From Clostridia bacterium (GTDB lineage: Bacteria > Aerophobota > Aerophobia > Aerophobales > AE-B3A), in assembly GCA_030610745.1 (NCBI GenBank), contig JAUWRC010000001.1, positions 1 through 31,783 of the forward strand: a DNA stretch of 31,783 bases, read 5' to 3'. Position 1 is the first letter of the stretch. Each line of letters opens with the position of its first letter. Below, in pieces: positions 14,347-22,868 of this stretch. The notes beneath the pieces were generated by a model that saw only the letters and a list, made by a program, of their open reading frames with translations, had not been told where the DNA came from and searched no databases. A program made the translations under genes and the position numbers.

Positions 14347-15515
14347 TGTTAGCTACAAAAAACCTGGATAAAATCAAAGAAATTAAAGAGACTTTCAAGA
14401 ATCTAGGAGTAAAGATATTTACCTTTAAGGATTTTCCTCACTTTCCCTCTGTTGTAGAAGATAAAGAGACCCTTTATGGTAATGCTCTCAAAAAAGCCAG
14501 AACCATAGCCAGGTTCACAGGAAAAATAGCCTTAGCTGATGATTCTGGACTCCAGGTAGAAGCTTTAGGGGGAGCACCGGGGGTCTTTTCCGCCCGCTTT
14601 GCTGGTGAGAAAGCTACCTATAAGGATAACAACCGAAAGCTCCTTTCACTTTTAGAGGAGATTCCTCTTGATAGGCGTAAAGCAACTTTTAGATGTTTTA
14701 TAGCCATTAGCGGTGGGGGTATTAAAGAAAGAGTAGTGGAGGGGATTTGTAAAGGTAGAATTCTTCAAGAGATGAGGGGCGAGAACGGTTTTGGCTATGA
14801 CCCATTATTCCAGCCGGAAGGGTCTACCAGAACCTTTGCCCAGATGAGTTTGAAGGAGAAGGGTGAGATTAGTCACAGGGGCAAGGCCCTAAGGAAAGCA
14901 GGAAAAGTTCTGGAGGAGTGGGGAAATACTACCGTGATCGGCCTCACAGGAAATATTGGCTCTGGTAAAACCACTGCAGCCAGGATGTTCGCAGAGCTAG
15001 GGGCAGAAATTATAGAAGCGGATAAAATAGGACATGATCTTATTAAAAAAGCAGAAGTGGAGGAGAATCTTATCCGAACCTTTGGCAGCTCAATATTAGA
15101 TGAAAAGAAAAAGATTGAGAGAAGAAAGCTGGGAAGAATAGTTTTTAAAGATAAAAAAAAGCTAGAAGAGCTTAATCAGATTCTTCATCCTTTGATAGGC
15201 AGTGAAATAAAGAAGAAAATTGTCTCCAGCAAGGCTCGGGTAGTTATAATAGATGCGGCTATACTCTTAGAGGCAGGATGGGATTCTTTAGTGGATAAGG
15301 TGCTCGTAGTTAGTGCATCTTATGAAGCTCAACTGAAGAGAATAAAAAAAAGCACCAGATTTAGTCCAGAGGAGATTGAAGGAATAATGCAGGCTCAGGG
15401 GCCTCAGGATAAAAAAATCCAGAGGGCTGATTTCCTCATCAGGAATGAAGGAAGTCTGGAGGAGACAAGAAGGCAAGTAGAGCAAATATGGGGGGAACTC
15501 GTCGCTCGTTGCTAG
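14337..15515 (+). CDS. Fusion of dITP/XTP pyrophosphatase (RdgB/HAM1) and dephospho-CoA kinase (CoaE)
   Basis: The 392-residue protein carries two complete enzymes in one frame. Residues 1 to about 198 are RdgB/HAM1: LVLATKNLDKIKEIKE, IALADDSGLQVEALGGAPGV, and GENGFGYDPLF, ending in SHRGKALRKAG. It hydrolyses non-canonical purine triphosphates. From about residue 203 a P-loop GLTGNIGSGKTT starts CoaE, followed by EIIEADKIGHDL, LHPLI, and a lid-like segment RIKKSTRFSPEEIEGIM. CoaE makes the last step of coenzyme A synthesis. No stop or internal ribosome binding site was seen at the junction near 14922-14940. The gene overlaps rph by 10 bases. Confidence 0.93.
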   Translation: MELVLATKNLDKIKEIKETFKNLGVKIFTFKDFPHFPSVVEDKETLYGNALKKARTIARFTGKIALADDSGLQVEALGGAPGVFSARFAGEKATYKDNNRKLLSLLEEIPLDRRKATFRCFIAISGGGIKERVVEGICKGRILQEMRGENGFGYDPLFQPEGSTRTFAQMSLKEKGEISHRGKALRKAGKVLEEWGNTTVIGLTGNIGSGKTTAARMFAELGAEIIEADKIGHDLIKKAEVEENLIRTFGSSILDEKKKIERRKLGRIVFKDKKKLEELNQILHPLIGSEIKKKIVSSKARVVIIDAAILLEAGWDSLVDKVLVVSASYEAQLKRIKKSTRFSPEEIEGIMQAQGPQDKKIQRADFLIRNEGSLEETRRQVEQIWGELVARC

Positions 15516-15554
15516 TCGCTCGTATCTCGAAAAGGTGAATAGTAAATAGTAGCG

Positions 15555-15570
15555 GTGCGATTTATCGCAC
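15555..15570. repeat. Dispersed spacer hairpin, copy 1
   Basis: GTGCGA (15555-15560) pairs with TCGCAC (15565-15570) around TTTA. It is preceded by GTAGCG and followed by ATTGT. Related hairpins at 30079-30094 and 30184-30199 share the context and loop but change the stem. The spacer 15516-15654 contains only such repeats and no promoter I can defend. Confidence 0.6.
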
Positions 15571-15654
15571 ATTGTAGAGTGAGAGGAAAATAATTAACCA
15601 CTCACCAATTAACTATTTAACCAAAAGAGTTGCCGAAGCGAGGTTTAATTTGAG

Positions 15655-17382
15655 ATGAACAAAATGAAAGTGGACGCCACCAAAGTAGCTTCTATACTTA
15701 GAGAAATGGCTGATTTACTCTCTATTAAGGGGGAGAATCCCTTTCGGATAAGGGCTTATGAAAAAGCAGCCCGGACCCTGGAGCATCTTCCCGGAGACAT
15801 GGAGGCTCTTTATAAGCAGGGCAAACTAAAGGATATTTCAGGTCTCGGTAAAGGGATGCTGGAGAAAATAGCTACTATTCTAAACACTGGTAGGCTCCCT
15901 GCCTATGAGGAGTTAAAAAAAGAGTTCCCAGAGGGTACAAGAGAGCTTTTATTCATTTCAGAGATAGGGCCGAAGACAGTTAAACTTCTTTACGAGGAGG
16001 AAGGAGTAAAAAATATCGAAGATTTGGAGACGTTTGCTAAATCTGGCAAACTGCGGGACCTGCCGGGTATGGGAGCTAAAACAGAGGAGAATATCTTAAG
16101 AGGGATAAAACTTTATCGAACCAGCAAAGCTCGGATACTCCTCGGACGAGCTCAACCTCTGGTAGAAGAAGTTATTGCCGAATTAAAGAATAGAGCTTCT
16201 TCCTGGATTGAGAAAATTAGCCCTGCCGGGAGTTTAAGAAGGGGTAAAGAAACCATAGGAGACATAGATATTCTCGTTTCCTCGAGGAACTCCTCTCCTG
16301 TTATGGATGGTTTTGCTCAGCTCTCCTTTGTCAAAGAAATTCTAGCTAAGGGAGAGACCAAATCCAGTATTCTTACCACTCAAGGTCTGCAGATAGACCT
16401 GCGGGTAGTCTCCCCTGATTCCTTCGGAGCAGCTCTTCAGTACTTTACAGGCTCCAAGTCCCATAATATAAACTTAAGAGAAAGAGCTATAAAAAGGGGA
16501 TTGAAGATAAATGAATACGGTGTCTTCACTCGTGAGGGAGAGAAGCTGGCTGGAAAGAATGAAAAGGAAGTTTACGCCTCTTTAGACCTTCCTTTTATTC
16601 CTCCTGAGTTAAGGGAAGACAGAGGAGAGATTGAAGCAGCTGAGAAGGGAAGAATTCCTTGCCTATTAAGAGAGAAAGAGATAAAGGGTGACCTGCACAT
16701 GCATACTAAAATGAGTGATGGGGTTAATACCATTGAAGAATTAATAGAGAAAGCTAAATCAAAAGGATATGAATACATAGCCATTACTGATCATTCCCTC
16801 TCTTTAAAAGTGGCAAGAGGTCTGAGTATAGAAACCCTTTTAGCTCAGATAAAGGAGATTAAAAAAATAAATTCTCATTTGGAAGGCTTTAAAGTTTTAG
16901 CTGGGAGTGAGGTAGACATTAAAAAAGATGGCAGCCTGGACTATCCTGATGAGATTTTAGGAAAGCTGGATATAGTGATAGCAGCCATACATACAGGTTT
17001 TAAACAAGATAAAAAAACTATAACCGCTCGGGTAGTTAAAGCTATCCAGAGTCCTTTTGTTCGGATTTTTGCTCATCCTACGGGACGACTCTTAGGAGAA
17101 AGGGAGGCCTATGCTGTTGATCTAAATAAGGTCCTGGAAGTAGCCAAAGATAGAGGCATCTGGCTGGAGATAAATGCCCAACCGCAGAGGCTCGATTTAA
17201 CCGATATCTGGATTATGGAGGCAAAGAAAAAAGGGGTAAAACTAGCCATTAACACCGATGCTCACAATAAAGAAGGGTTAGATTTTATGTCCCTGGGAGT
17301 AGCCACAGCCAGGCGAGGATGGTGCCAGGCTCCTGATGTAGTAAACACCCTCTCTTTGGAAGAGTTTATTCACAAACTTTAG
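15655..17382 (+). CDS. polX: DNA polymerase/3'-5' exonuclease PolX
   Basis: The 575-residue bacterial family X DNA polymerase acts in base-excision and gap-filling repair. Residues 1-160 hold the 8-kDa-like domain and helix-hairpin-helix motifs (GENPFRIRAYEKAARTLE, LKDISGLGKGM, ISEIGPKTVKLL). Residues 165-320 hold the polymerase palm with SLRRGKETIGDIDILVSS (metal-binding DID) and a later DLRVV. Residues 340-575 form a PHP nuclease domain with GDLHMHTKMSDG, ITDHS, GSEVDI, IFAHPTGR and NTDAH. Length is normal. The first ATG lacks a strong ribosome binding site; ATG at 15664 is an alternative. Confidence 0.96.
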   Translation: MNKMKVDATKVASILREMADLLSIKGENPFRIRAYEKAARTLEHLPGDMEALYKQGKLKDISGLGKGMLEKIATILNTGRLPAYEELKKEFPEGTRELLFISEIGPKTVKLLYEEEGVKNIEDLETFAKSGKLRDLPGMGAKTEENILRGIKLYRTSKARILLGRAQPLVEEVIAELKNRASSWIEKISPAGSLRRGKETIGDIDILVSSRNSSPVMDGFAQLSFVKEILAKGETKSSILTTQGLQIDLRVVSPDSFGAALQYFTGSKSHNINLRERAIKRGLKINEYGVFTREGEKLAGKNEKEVYASLDLPFIPPELREDRGEIEAAEKGRIPCLLREKEIKGDLHMHTKMSDGVNTIEELIEKAKSKGYEYIAITDHSLSLKVARGLSIETLLAQIKEIKKINSHLEGFKVLAGSEVDIKKDGSLDYPDEILGKLDIVIAAIHTGFKQDKKTITARVVKAIQSPFVRIFAHPTGRLLGEREAYAVDLNKVLEVAKDRGIWLEINAQPQRLDLTDIWIMEAKKKGVKLAINTDAHNKEGLDFMSLGVATARRGWCQAPDVVNTLSLEEFIHKL

Positions 17383-17595
17383 ACCTAACTGTAAACCTAA
17401 CCTGTCAAAAAATACAAGATATTGTAAAGTAAAATTAGGGGTCACATGAGTCTGACAAAAGCATGTTTGACAAAAACAAGGAATAGACTAGAATTTGAAT
17501 AGCATGGAGCGGGTAGTAAAGACAATCATGAGACAATCATGAGAGTGCTTCGGCTTCGCCTCCATTGCAATGGCAAATGAGGGAAAGAAGAAAAA
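17383..17595. repeat. Spacer with dispersed 53-bp repeat and tandem duplication
   Basis: No gene is seen. The stretch 17461-17513 matches 22979-23031 without gaps at 44 of 53 positions (shared core CAAAAACAAGGAAT). GACAATCATGA is tandemly duplicated at 17521-17542. A perfect 12-bp palindrome CCATTGCAATGG lies at 17562-17573. Confidence 0.6.
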
Positions 17596-18681
17596 TTGAT
17601 TGACTTATTTCTTGCACCGGGAAGATATATTCAGGAAAGAGGAATATTAAGTAGGGCAGGAGAACTCATCTCATCCTTAGGTAAAAAACCACTATTTTTA
17701 TCTGATAAGTTAGTCTGGTCTAAGGTGGGAAAGATCCTTCTTCACAGCCTAAAGGAAACTAACCTAAGGAGTAGATTTGAGGAATTTAAGGGAGAATGCT
17801 GCAGGCAAGAAATAGAGCGAGTTACCGCCTCAGTAAAGAAGAAAAAAATAGACCTCATTGTGGGCTGTGGAGGAGGAAAAGCTCTAGACACAGCTAAAGC
17901 CGCTAGTTTTTACCTACATCTTCCTGTAATAACGGCTCCTACCAGTGCCGCTACCTGTTCTGCCTGGTCATCCATTGCTCCTCTTTACACAAAGGAAGGG
18001 GTTTACCTGGAGAGCCTGAACCTTCAAAAAAGTCCAAATCTGGCTTTGGTAGACCCCCAGATAATTGCTCAAGCCCCGGCAAGATTACTTTCAGCGGGGA
18101 TGGGAGATGCTTTAGCTAAATGGTGCGAAGGAAGAGTCTCCACCCAGGGAATAAAGAAAGACCTTTCTACCGAGGTAGCATTGGACCTTTCTAAAAAGTC
18201 TTACCATTTAATAAAAAGCATAGGGGTCAAGGCAAAAAGAGATGTAGAAAAGAAAAAAAGTTCTTCAGAATTAGACCAGATTATACAGATTAATATTTTT
18301 TTAACCGGGCTGATAGGTGCATTAGGCAAGGGAAGATGCCGCAGCTCCGCAGCGCATGCCTTCAATTATGGTATGAGTATTTTTAAAGAAACACACGAGA
18401 GCCTGCATGGAGAGAGAGTAGCTTTTGGAATAATAATGATGTTAATTCTTGAAGAACGCAGCGAGGAAGAAATAGACGAACTTTTAAGCTTTTATTCTTC
18501 TTTGGACCTGCCTTTAACTTTGGAAAAATTGGGCTTAATGGAAAATAAGAAGATATTAGTACGATTGGCCAAGGAGATTTGCAAAGAAGGAAGCCATATC
18601 TATAGACTTCCTTTTCCTGTAAATGAAGAAATGGTCTATAAAGCCTTATTAGAAGCAAACGCCCGGGGGAAGAAACTCTAG
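17596..18681 (+). CDS. GldA-like iron/zinc-dependent alcohol dehydrogenase family protein
   Basis: The 361-residue protein belongs to the group III (metal-dependent) alcohol dehydrogenases and is closest in pattern to glycerol dehydrogenase. It has the NAD-binding GCGGGKALDTAKAA, then VITAPTSAATCSA, and the metal-ligand motifs GMGDALAKW (Asp), SAAHAFNYG (His) and LHGERVAFG (His). The likely reaction is NAD-linked oxidation of glycerol or reduction of dihydroxyacetone, but related enzymes act on other polyols or glycerol phosphate. The start is TTG at 17596 after GGGAAAG; no ATG fits better. It stands alone between repeat-filled spacers. Confidence 0.85.
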   Translation: MIDLFLAPGRYIQERGILSRAGELISSLGKKPLFLSDKLVWSKVGKILLHSLKETNLRSRFEEFKGECCRQEIERVTASVKKKKIDLIVGCGGGKALDTAKAASFYLHLPVITAPTSAATCSAWSSIAPLYTKEGVYLESLNLQKSPNLALVDPQIIAQAPARLLSAGMGDALAKWCEGRVSTQGIKKDLSTEVALDLSKKSYHLIKSIGVKAKRDVEKKKSSSELDQIIQINIFLTGLIGALGKGRCRSSAAHAFNYGMSIFKETHESLHGERVAFGIIMMLILEERSEEEIDELLSFYSSLDLPLTLEKLGLMENKKILVRLAKEICKEGSHIYRLPFPVNEEMVYKALLEANARGKKL

Positions 18682-18686
18682 AGCGT

Positions 18687-18726
18687 GTCGAGATTGCTTC
18701 GCTCACTTAGTTCGCTCGCTATGACA
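18687..18726. repeat. Dispersed repeat C (half element)
   Basis: GAGATTGCTTCG at its left and CGCTATGACA at its right are the reverse complement of the half element at 23101-23136. It lies just past the dehydrogenase stop. The following 95 bases hold only spacer wording such as CTATACGCTACCCGCTATA. Confidence 0.6.
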
Positions 18727-18821
18727 ATAAAAAGCAAATAAACATAGAAGGAATACCACGCACGATGCATCGCGTATCCCTTACTACTTACTACTGGAAA
18801 CTATACGCTACCCGCTATACG

Positions 18822-20168
18822 CTAGCTTTTTAGCCTTCTTCGCCCTACAAAAACTACCAGGCCTACTCCTAGAGGAAAGATAGAGAGGATATATAGCCAT
18901 TTTGCCTTTTCTTTTCTTACCAGACGTATCTCTCTTTTACCTCCCTGGAAAAGTTCTCCTTCCTCTTTCTCCATGTTAATCTCGTAACTTGTTTTTTGCA
19001 GAGTGGATGCGAGCTCAAGCTTGTATCCTTCAAAGGTGGGTTGCCTGTCAGGCATTTTTACCGGGTCAAACTCCACAATTTCATATCCTAACTCAGGGCC
19101 GGAGATTTGTTCCACATAATAAGGAAGTCTCACTATTCTCTGAAGAATTTCTTCTCCTTTTGAAAAGAGAAGAGTTACATCTTCGATAGATTTGATGTGG
19201 ACCCATTTCCACCCCTCTTCTCTTCCCCTGTTCTGAGGATCTTCTAATTTGTTGTAATAAAGCTCATTATATTCATCCTGAATAAAGGGATTAAAGTAAA
19301 GAGTATTTTCTCCTGCCGCGTAAATTATCCAGCTTGGGTCATCGCAGGATTCTTTTCTTGTCCATCTATTTCCCGGAATAATCCCATATCCTGTTCCTCC
19401 TTCTCTTCGGCAGGTGAAAAGAACAAGGTCTTTCTCGCTGTCCTGAACAATAGTTCCATCCTCTGCTCTTAATCTTATTTTATAATGGCCGAGGGGCAAG
19501 TTAATAACGTAATCTTTCGTGGGTGGAGTAACATAGAATTGGGGTGGAGAAGGTGGAGTTGGTTCTCGGGGCATCCTTTCCTCAATCTCTTCTTTTTCAA
19601 TCTCCTCTCCCGCCTCTCTTCTTTCTTTTATTTCTTCAAGAAAATCATTGAAATTTTTCTCATATTCTATTTGTGCTTGTTGATATTCGGCAATCTGCTT
19701 ATAATATTCCTCAATAGCCCCCATGAACTTCTCAAAATAAGCACGGGCCTCCTCACCTTTATAAAGAAGGCAAGCTTCTCCGTAGTATCCTTCCGGATAA
19801 TAGCGAGAATTATCCTCTTTTTCTAGAGTCTTAATTACTTTTTCTCCTTTTAAGACCTCCAGCACTCCTTCTACTTCCTCATTCAAAGCCTGAAAGCCAG
19901 CCACATATTTTCCTGTAATGGGCCAGAAATAAACCAGAGTTATACGGGCAGAGATAGCATTGTTTTTATCAGCCATAAGATAGATGGTATCTTCAGTGCG
20001 GGGAGTAAATCCCCCTGTATAACCCCTGCCGTTGAAGACGCTTAAACCATAAACTAACTGTTCTCTGAGCTCTGGTGCCTGGGCTCCGCTTAAAGTAGCT
20101 AGACAGAAGACCCATCCTATAATTAGAGTTAGCGAAAATAGAACAAATCTGCATTTGACAATCTTCAT
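18822..20168 (-). CDS. Unrecognised exported, membrane-anchored protein of an ABC-2 operon
   Basis: I do not recognise a family for this 448-residue protein. It has an N-terminal signal peptide or anchor (about residues 8-30, ending GAQAPEL) and an extracytoplasmic beta-rich part (31-140). An acidic coiled-coil-like region follows (about 140-200, rich in E, K and R), then a proline-rich linker PTPPSPPQFYVTPP. A second beta-like domain (about 225-400) contains two cysteines (CRREGG and ESCDDPSW). A C-terminal membrane helix WLYILSIFPLGVGLVVFVG with a basic RRRLKS end is typical of type I membrane anchors. It is the last gene of a four-gene minus-strand operon with ABC-2 permease and ATPase, 23 bases from the permease. 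Confidence 0.7.
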   Translation of the reverse strand: MKIVKCRFVLFSLTLIIGWVFCLATLSGAQAPELREQLVYGLSVFNGRGYTGGFTPRTEDTIYLMADKNNAISARITLVYFWPITGKYVAGFQALNEEVEGVLEVLKGEKVIKTLEKEDNSRYYPEGYYGEACLLYKGEEARAYFEKFMGAIEEYYKQIAEYQQAQIEYEKNFNDFLEEIKERREAGEEIEKEEIEERMPREPTPPSPPQFYVTPPTKDYVINLPLGHYKIRLRAEDGTIVQDSEKDLVLFTCRREGGTGYGIIPGNRWTRKESCDDPSWIIYAAGENTLYFNPFIQDEYNELYYNKLEDPQNRGREEGWKWVHIKSIEDVTLLFSKGEEILQRIVRLPYYVEQISGPELGYEIVEFDPVKMPDRQPTFEGYKLELASTLQKTSYEINMEKEEGELFQGGKREIRLVRKEKAKWLYILSIFPLGVGLVVFVGRRRLKS

Positions 20169-20191
20169 TAGTCACCTCAAAAAATAGTTTT

Positions 20192-21028
20192 TCATCCCCT
20201 TACCCCTTTTCTTTTAAGGATAGATATAGAGAGTACAAGCAAGATAACAGAATAGATTATAGAATAAAGTATATTTAGCCCCCAGAGAAAGCTGTTATCC
20301 AAGGAAATAGCATCTATACCCCGGCTAAGATAGGAAAAAGGAGAAATCCAATTTGCTCCCCGGGAAACTACGGAAAGAGTATCTGATAAATAGGTTAGGA
20401 TAGAAGAGACTTCCCCTTGAGGCAGGCCAAGGAGTATGGTCTGTCCAACCTCTACAGCTAAAAAGAGAATAAGTACCCCTATTAGCCAGATAATGGAGTT
20501 TCTCATCTTTTTAGTCAGAGATGATATAAAGAGGCCAAAACTGATTACGCAGGAGACGGAAAATATAGAGGTGAGAATAGCCTTACCTAATCTAGAGGAA
20601 AACCCCATGTTAGTAAGAAGAGACACTCCCCAAAAATAAACGAGGAAAAAGAGGACCACTACAAAATAGGTGAGGATGTTTTTAATATACTTTCCCAGAA
20701 TATAGCTGGAAGAGCTTACTGGCCCATAGAAAAGGACCTCCAGAGTTCCCTGATCCTTTTCCCGGGAGATGGAAATAGCAGAAAGCAGAGCCAGATAAAA
20801 AGAGATAATGATGGTAGAGATAAAAAGTGGATAATTTAAAGGGTCTGCGGAAATCAAGATATCGTCTCCCTTAATGCTTCCAAGAAAGTTTTTCAGGATG
20901 AAGGAAGAAGCCACAAAGGAAACAAATGTAGTTATATAAATCCCCCAACTAGACAAAGTTGAATATAGGTCTCTTTTGGCCAGTGCCTTCATTGTATGAA
21001 TAGATAAAGAAAGTTCTTTTCCAGCCAT
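20192..21028 (-). CDS. ABC-2 type transporter permease (GldF/NosY-like)
   Basis: The 278-residue integral membrane protein has about six hydrophobic helices and the ABC-2 pattern: N-terminal LAKRDLYSTLSSWGIYI, then SISREKDQGTLEVLFYGPVS, a motif conserved in GldF/NosY permeases, followed by SSYILGKYI. It would form the membrane channel with the ATPase encoded at 21780-22718. Members act in export or gliding-related and copper-related processes; the cargo here is unknown. It is separated from the genes on each side by about 25 bases, so co-transcription is very likely. Confidence 0.88.
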   Translation of the reverse strand: MAGKELSLSIHTMKALAKRDLYSTLSSWGIYITTFVSFVASSFILKNFLGSIKGDDILISADPLNYPLFISTIIISFYLALLSAISISREKDQGTLEVLFYGPVSSSSYILGKYIKNILTYFVVVLFFLVYFWGVSLLTNMGFSSRLGKAILTSIFSVSCVISFGLFISSLTKKMRNSIIWLIGVLILFLAVEVGQTILLGLPQGEVSSILTYLSDTLSVVSRGANWISPFSYLSRGIDAISLDNSFLWGLNILYSIIYSVILLVLSISILKRKGVRG

Positions 21029-21054
21029 TTTATTCTATTTCTCCTCTTTTTTTA

Positions 21055-21768
21055 TTAATATTCCTCATAAAGTTTTACATCATTTACGCTGTCAGCAAAG
21101 TCTCCCTGGGGAGTATGAAGAACTACCTCCAGAAGGCCAAACTTCTCCACTTCCTCATCTACTTTGAGCTTCTCCCAGGGAATAACAGCCTTGTTTTTGG
21201 CCAGGAAGGCTTCCGAGTCCCAGAAAAGTTCAATGGGACCCCGGAATATCTCTCTTCCCTTAACGTAGTCTTCTTCCGTTCCTATCCTAGCCCAGAGGGT
21301 TCCTTCTAAGCTCAAAGGAAGACAGGGAAACTGGGTTATTCCTTCTCCCTTGCTGTTGACAAATCTTATTTCTAATTGAATCCCCTCATCCCCAGATTCT
21401 GTAAAAACAATTATCCTTTGCAGGTCAGGAACTTCTTTACCTTCCATGGATATGTCTACTATATTTTCCCCTCTTTTTAGCTTGATATCCCTGGTAAAGT
21501 CATAATAGCCAGGGGCCGTGGCTGTTAAGGTGTAGGAACCCGGTTTAATCCCTGTTAGAGAATAGGTTTTACCCGGATATCTATATTTGAGAGTAGATTT
21601 GTCACCAACGACAATCCTTATTTCCCACACCGGGTCATCACTTAAGGCATCAACTGCTTTTCCTTGCACCTGGCCATATTTTTCTCCCTTCAAACGAGGA
21701 AGGAAAAGGGCAAGCAAGGCTACTATGATAATACCTATTATGAGGGGATAGACAATGGATTTTTTCAT
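21055..21768 (-). CDS. Membrane-anchored protein with carboxypeptidase-regulatory-like domain
   Basis: The 237-residue protein starts with a single hydrophobic anchor (residues 5-25, PLIIGIIIVALLALFLP). Residues 30-110 form a carboxypeptidase regulatory-like (beta-sandwich) domain, recognisable from GQVQGKAVDALSDDPV, YSLTGIKPGSYTLTATAPGY and LKRGENIVDI. The remaining 125 residues are beta-rich, acidic and unrecognised. It is probably displayed outside the membrane beside the ABC-2 transporter. The gene sits between ATPase (11-base gap) and permease (26-base gap), an unusual place for such a protein and a hint that it is a functional part of the complex. Confidence 0.65.
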   Translation of the reverse strand: MKKSIVYPLIIGIIIVALLALFLPRLKGEKYGQVQGKAVDALSDDPVWEIRIVVGDKSTLKYRYPGKTYSLTGIKPGSYTLTATAPGYYDFTRDIKLKRGENIVDISMEGKEVPDLQRIIVFTESGDEGIQLEIRFVNSKGEGITQFPCLPLSLEGTLWARIGTEEDYVKGREIFRGPIELFWDSEAFLAKNKAVIPWEKLKVDEEVEKFGLLEVVLHTPQGDFADSVNDVKLYEEY

Positions 21769-21779
21769 TCTGCTCCTCT

Positions 21780-22718
21780 TTAATCCTCCTTAGCCAATAG
21801 AGAGATATTTTTTTCAGTAATAGTGATAAATGCTTCTTCCAGACTCATCTCTTTAGTCTTTATGCCTAAAACAACTCCTCCCTGGCCAGAAATAGCTTCT
21901 GAAATTTGAGCCCGGTAGTCTTTATCTGCTTTTATCTTGAGAGTTAAAAGGTTTCCTTCTTCCTTTATCTCTTCAATAAAATCAAAGGCGGAAAGAGTAT
22001 CTACAATCTCTTTTTTCATCTGGGAAAGCTCTATCTGTAGCTCTACTACATCAGTCAATTTCTTCTTTAAGTTATCCATACTATCTTCAGCCAAGAGTCT
22101 GCCTTTATTGATAATACCTACTTTTCCGCAAAGTCTTTCTACCTCAGAGAGAAGGTGGGAAGAGATAAAAATGGTTCTTCCCTTTTTATTTTCTTCTTCT
22201 ATAAGGTCTCTGATTCGCTTTATTCCTGTAGGGTCTAACCCGGAGACAGGTTCATCCAAAAGAAGGAGCTCCGGGTCATGCAAGAGGGCTCTGGCAAAGC
22301 CAAGCTTTTGCTGCATACCTCGAGAAAACGCTCCCAATTTTCTGTTTTTAACTTCCAGTAGGTTTAGTTTCTCCAGGAGTCCATTAATTCTTTTCTTCGA
22401 ATTCTTTACTCCATAAAGGTCGGCAAAGAAAGAAAGATATTGGCCGGCACTCATCTCTTTATATAAATATTGTTTTTCAGAAACAACCCCTATTTTTTTC
22501 TTGATAGTAAGAAAATCTTTAGCCATGTCCTGGCCAAAAAGATAAACCTTTCCTTGAGTTGGCTCCAGGATACCCAAAAGCATTAAGATGGTGGTAGTTT
22601 TTCCTGCTCCATTGGGCCCTAAAAAGCCGTAGATTTCCCCTTCTTTAACCTTAAGATTCAAGTTATCCACTGCCCTAAACCCATCGTACTCTTTAATGAG
22701 GCCGTCGGTTTTGATCAT
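21780..22718 (-). CDS. ABC transporter ATP-binding protein (ABC-2 exporter type)
   Basis: The 312-residue ATPase has Walker A GPNGAGKTT, a signature loop FSRGMQQKLGFARALL (degenerate LSGGQ, usual in ABC-2 exporters), Walker B LLLLDEPVSGLDP, and the H-loop ISSHLLSEVE. A C-terminal extension of about 80 residues is typical of the CcmA/GldA subfamily. It energises the permease encoded two genes downstream. I place the start at 22718 (ATGATCAAAAC after AAAGGAAAG) instead of an in-frame ATG at 22742 that lacks a ribosome binding site. It is the first gene of the operon. Confidence 0.92.
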   Translation of the reverse strand: MIKTDGLIKEYDGFRAVDNLNLKVKEGEIYGFLGPNGAGKTTTILMLLGILEPTQGKVYLFGQDMAKDFLTIKKKIGVVSEKQYLYKEMSAGQYLSFFADLYGVKNSKKRINGLLEKLNLLEVKNRKLGAFSRGMQQKLGFARALLHDPELLLLDEPVSGLDPTGIKRIRDLIEEENKKGRTIFISSHLLSEVERLCGKVGIINKGRLLAEDSMDNLKKKLTDVVELQIELSQMKKEIVDTLSAFDFIEEIKEEGNLLTLKIKADKDYRAQISEAISGQGGVVLGIKTKEMSLEEAFITITEKNISLLAKED

Positions 22719-22798
22719 TTTCTTTCCTTTTTTAAAAATCATTCAGCCTTTGCCTTAAGAAATAAGACAAAAGCTTCAAAAAATACCACTGGTTTTTT

Positions 22799-22827
22799 AA
22801 TATACCAACTCAGTTATTTTTTGTCAA
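22799..22827 (-). promoter_or_regulatory. Near-consensus sigma-70 promoter of the ABC-2 operon
   Basis: On the minus strand TTGACA (22822-22827) and TATATT (22799-22804) are spaced by exactly 17 bases, matching the consensus at 6/6 and 5/6. It points to the ATPase gene starting at 22718, with a predicted leader of about 75 bases. Confidence 0.8.
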
Positions 22828-22843
22828 ATACATTACAGTGAAC

Positions 22844-22868
22844 TTGTGAATTAAAGTTTAATTCACAA
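22844..22868. promoter_or_regulatory. 25-bp palindrome, candidate operator
   Basis: Two perfect 12-base arms, TTGTGAATTAAA and TTTAATTCACAA, flank a single central G. The centre lies about 64 bases upstream of the predicted start of the ABC-2 operon transcript, a position used by activators. The AT-rich stem with no T tail argues against a terminator. The regulator is unknown; TGTGA and TCACA are present but 13 bases apart, unlike the 6-base spacing of CRP sites. Confidence 0.6.

Noticed and set aside
22844..22868. Reading the palindrome as a CRP/FNR site
   Set aside because: TGTGA and TCACA are 13 bases apart instead of 6, and no CRP-type regulator is in the window.
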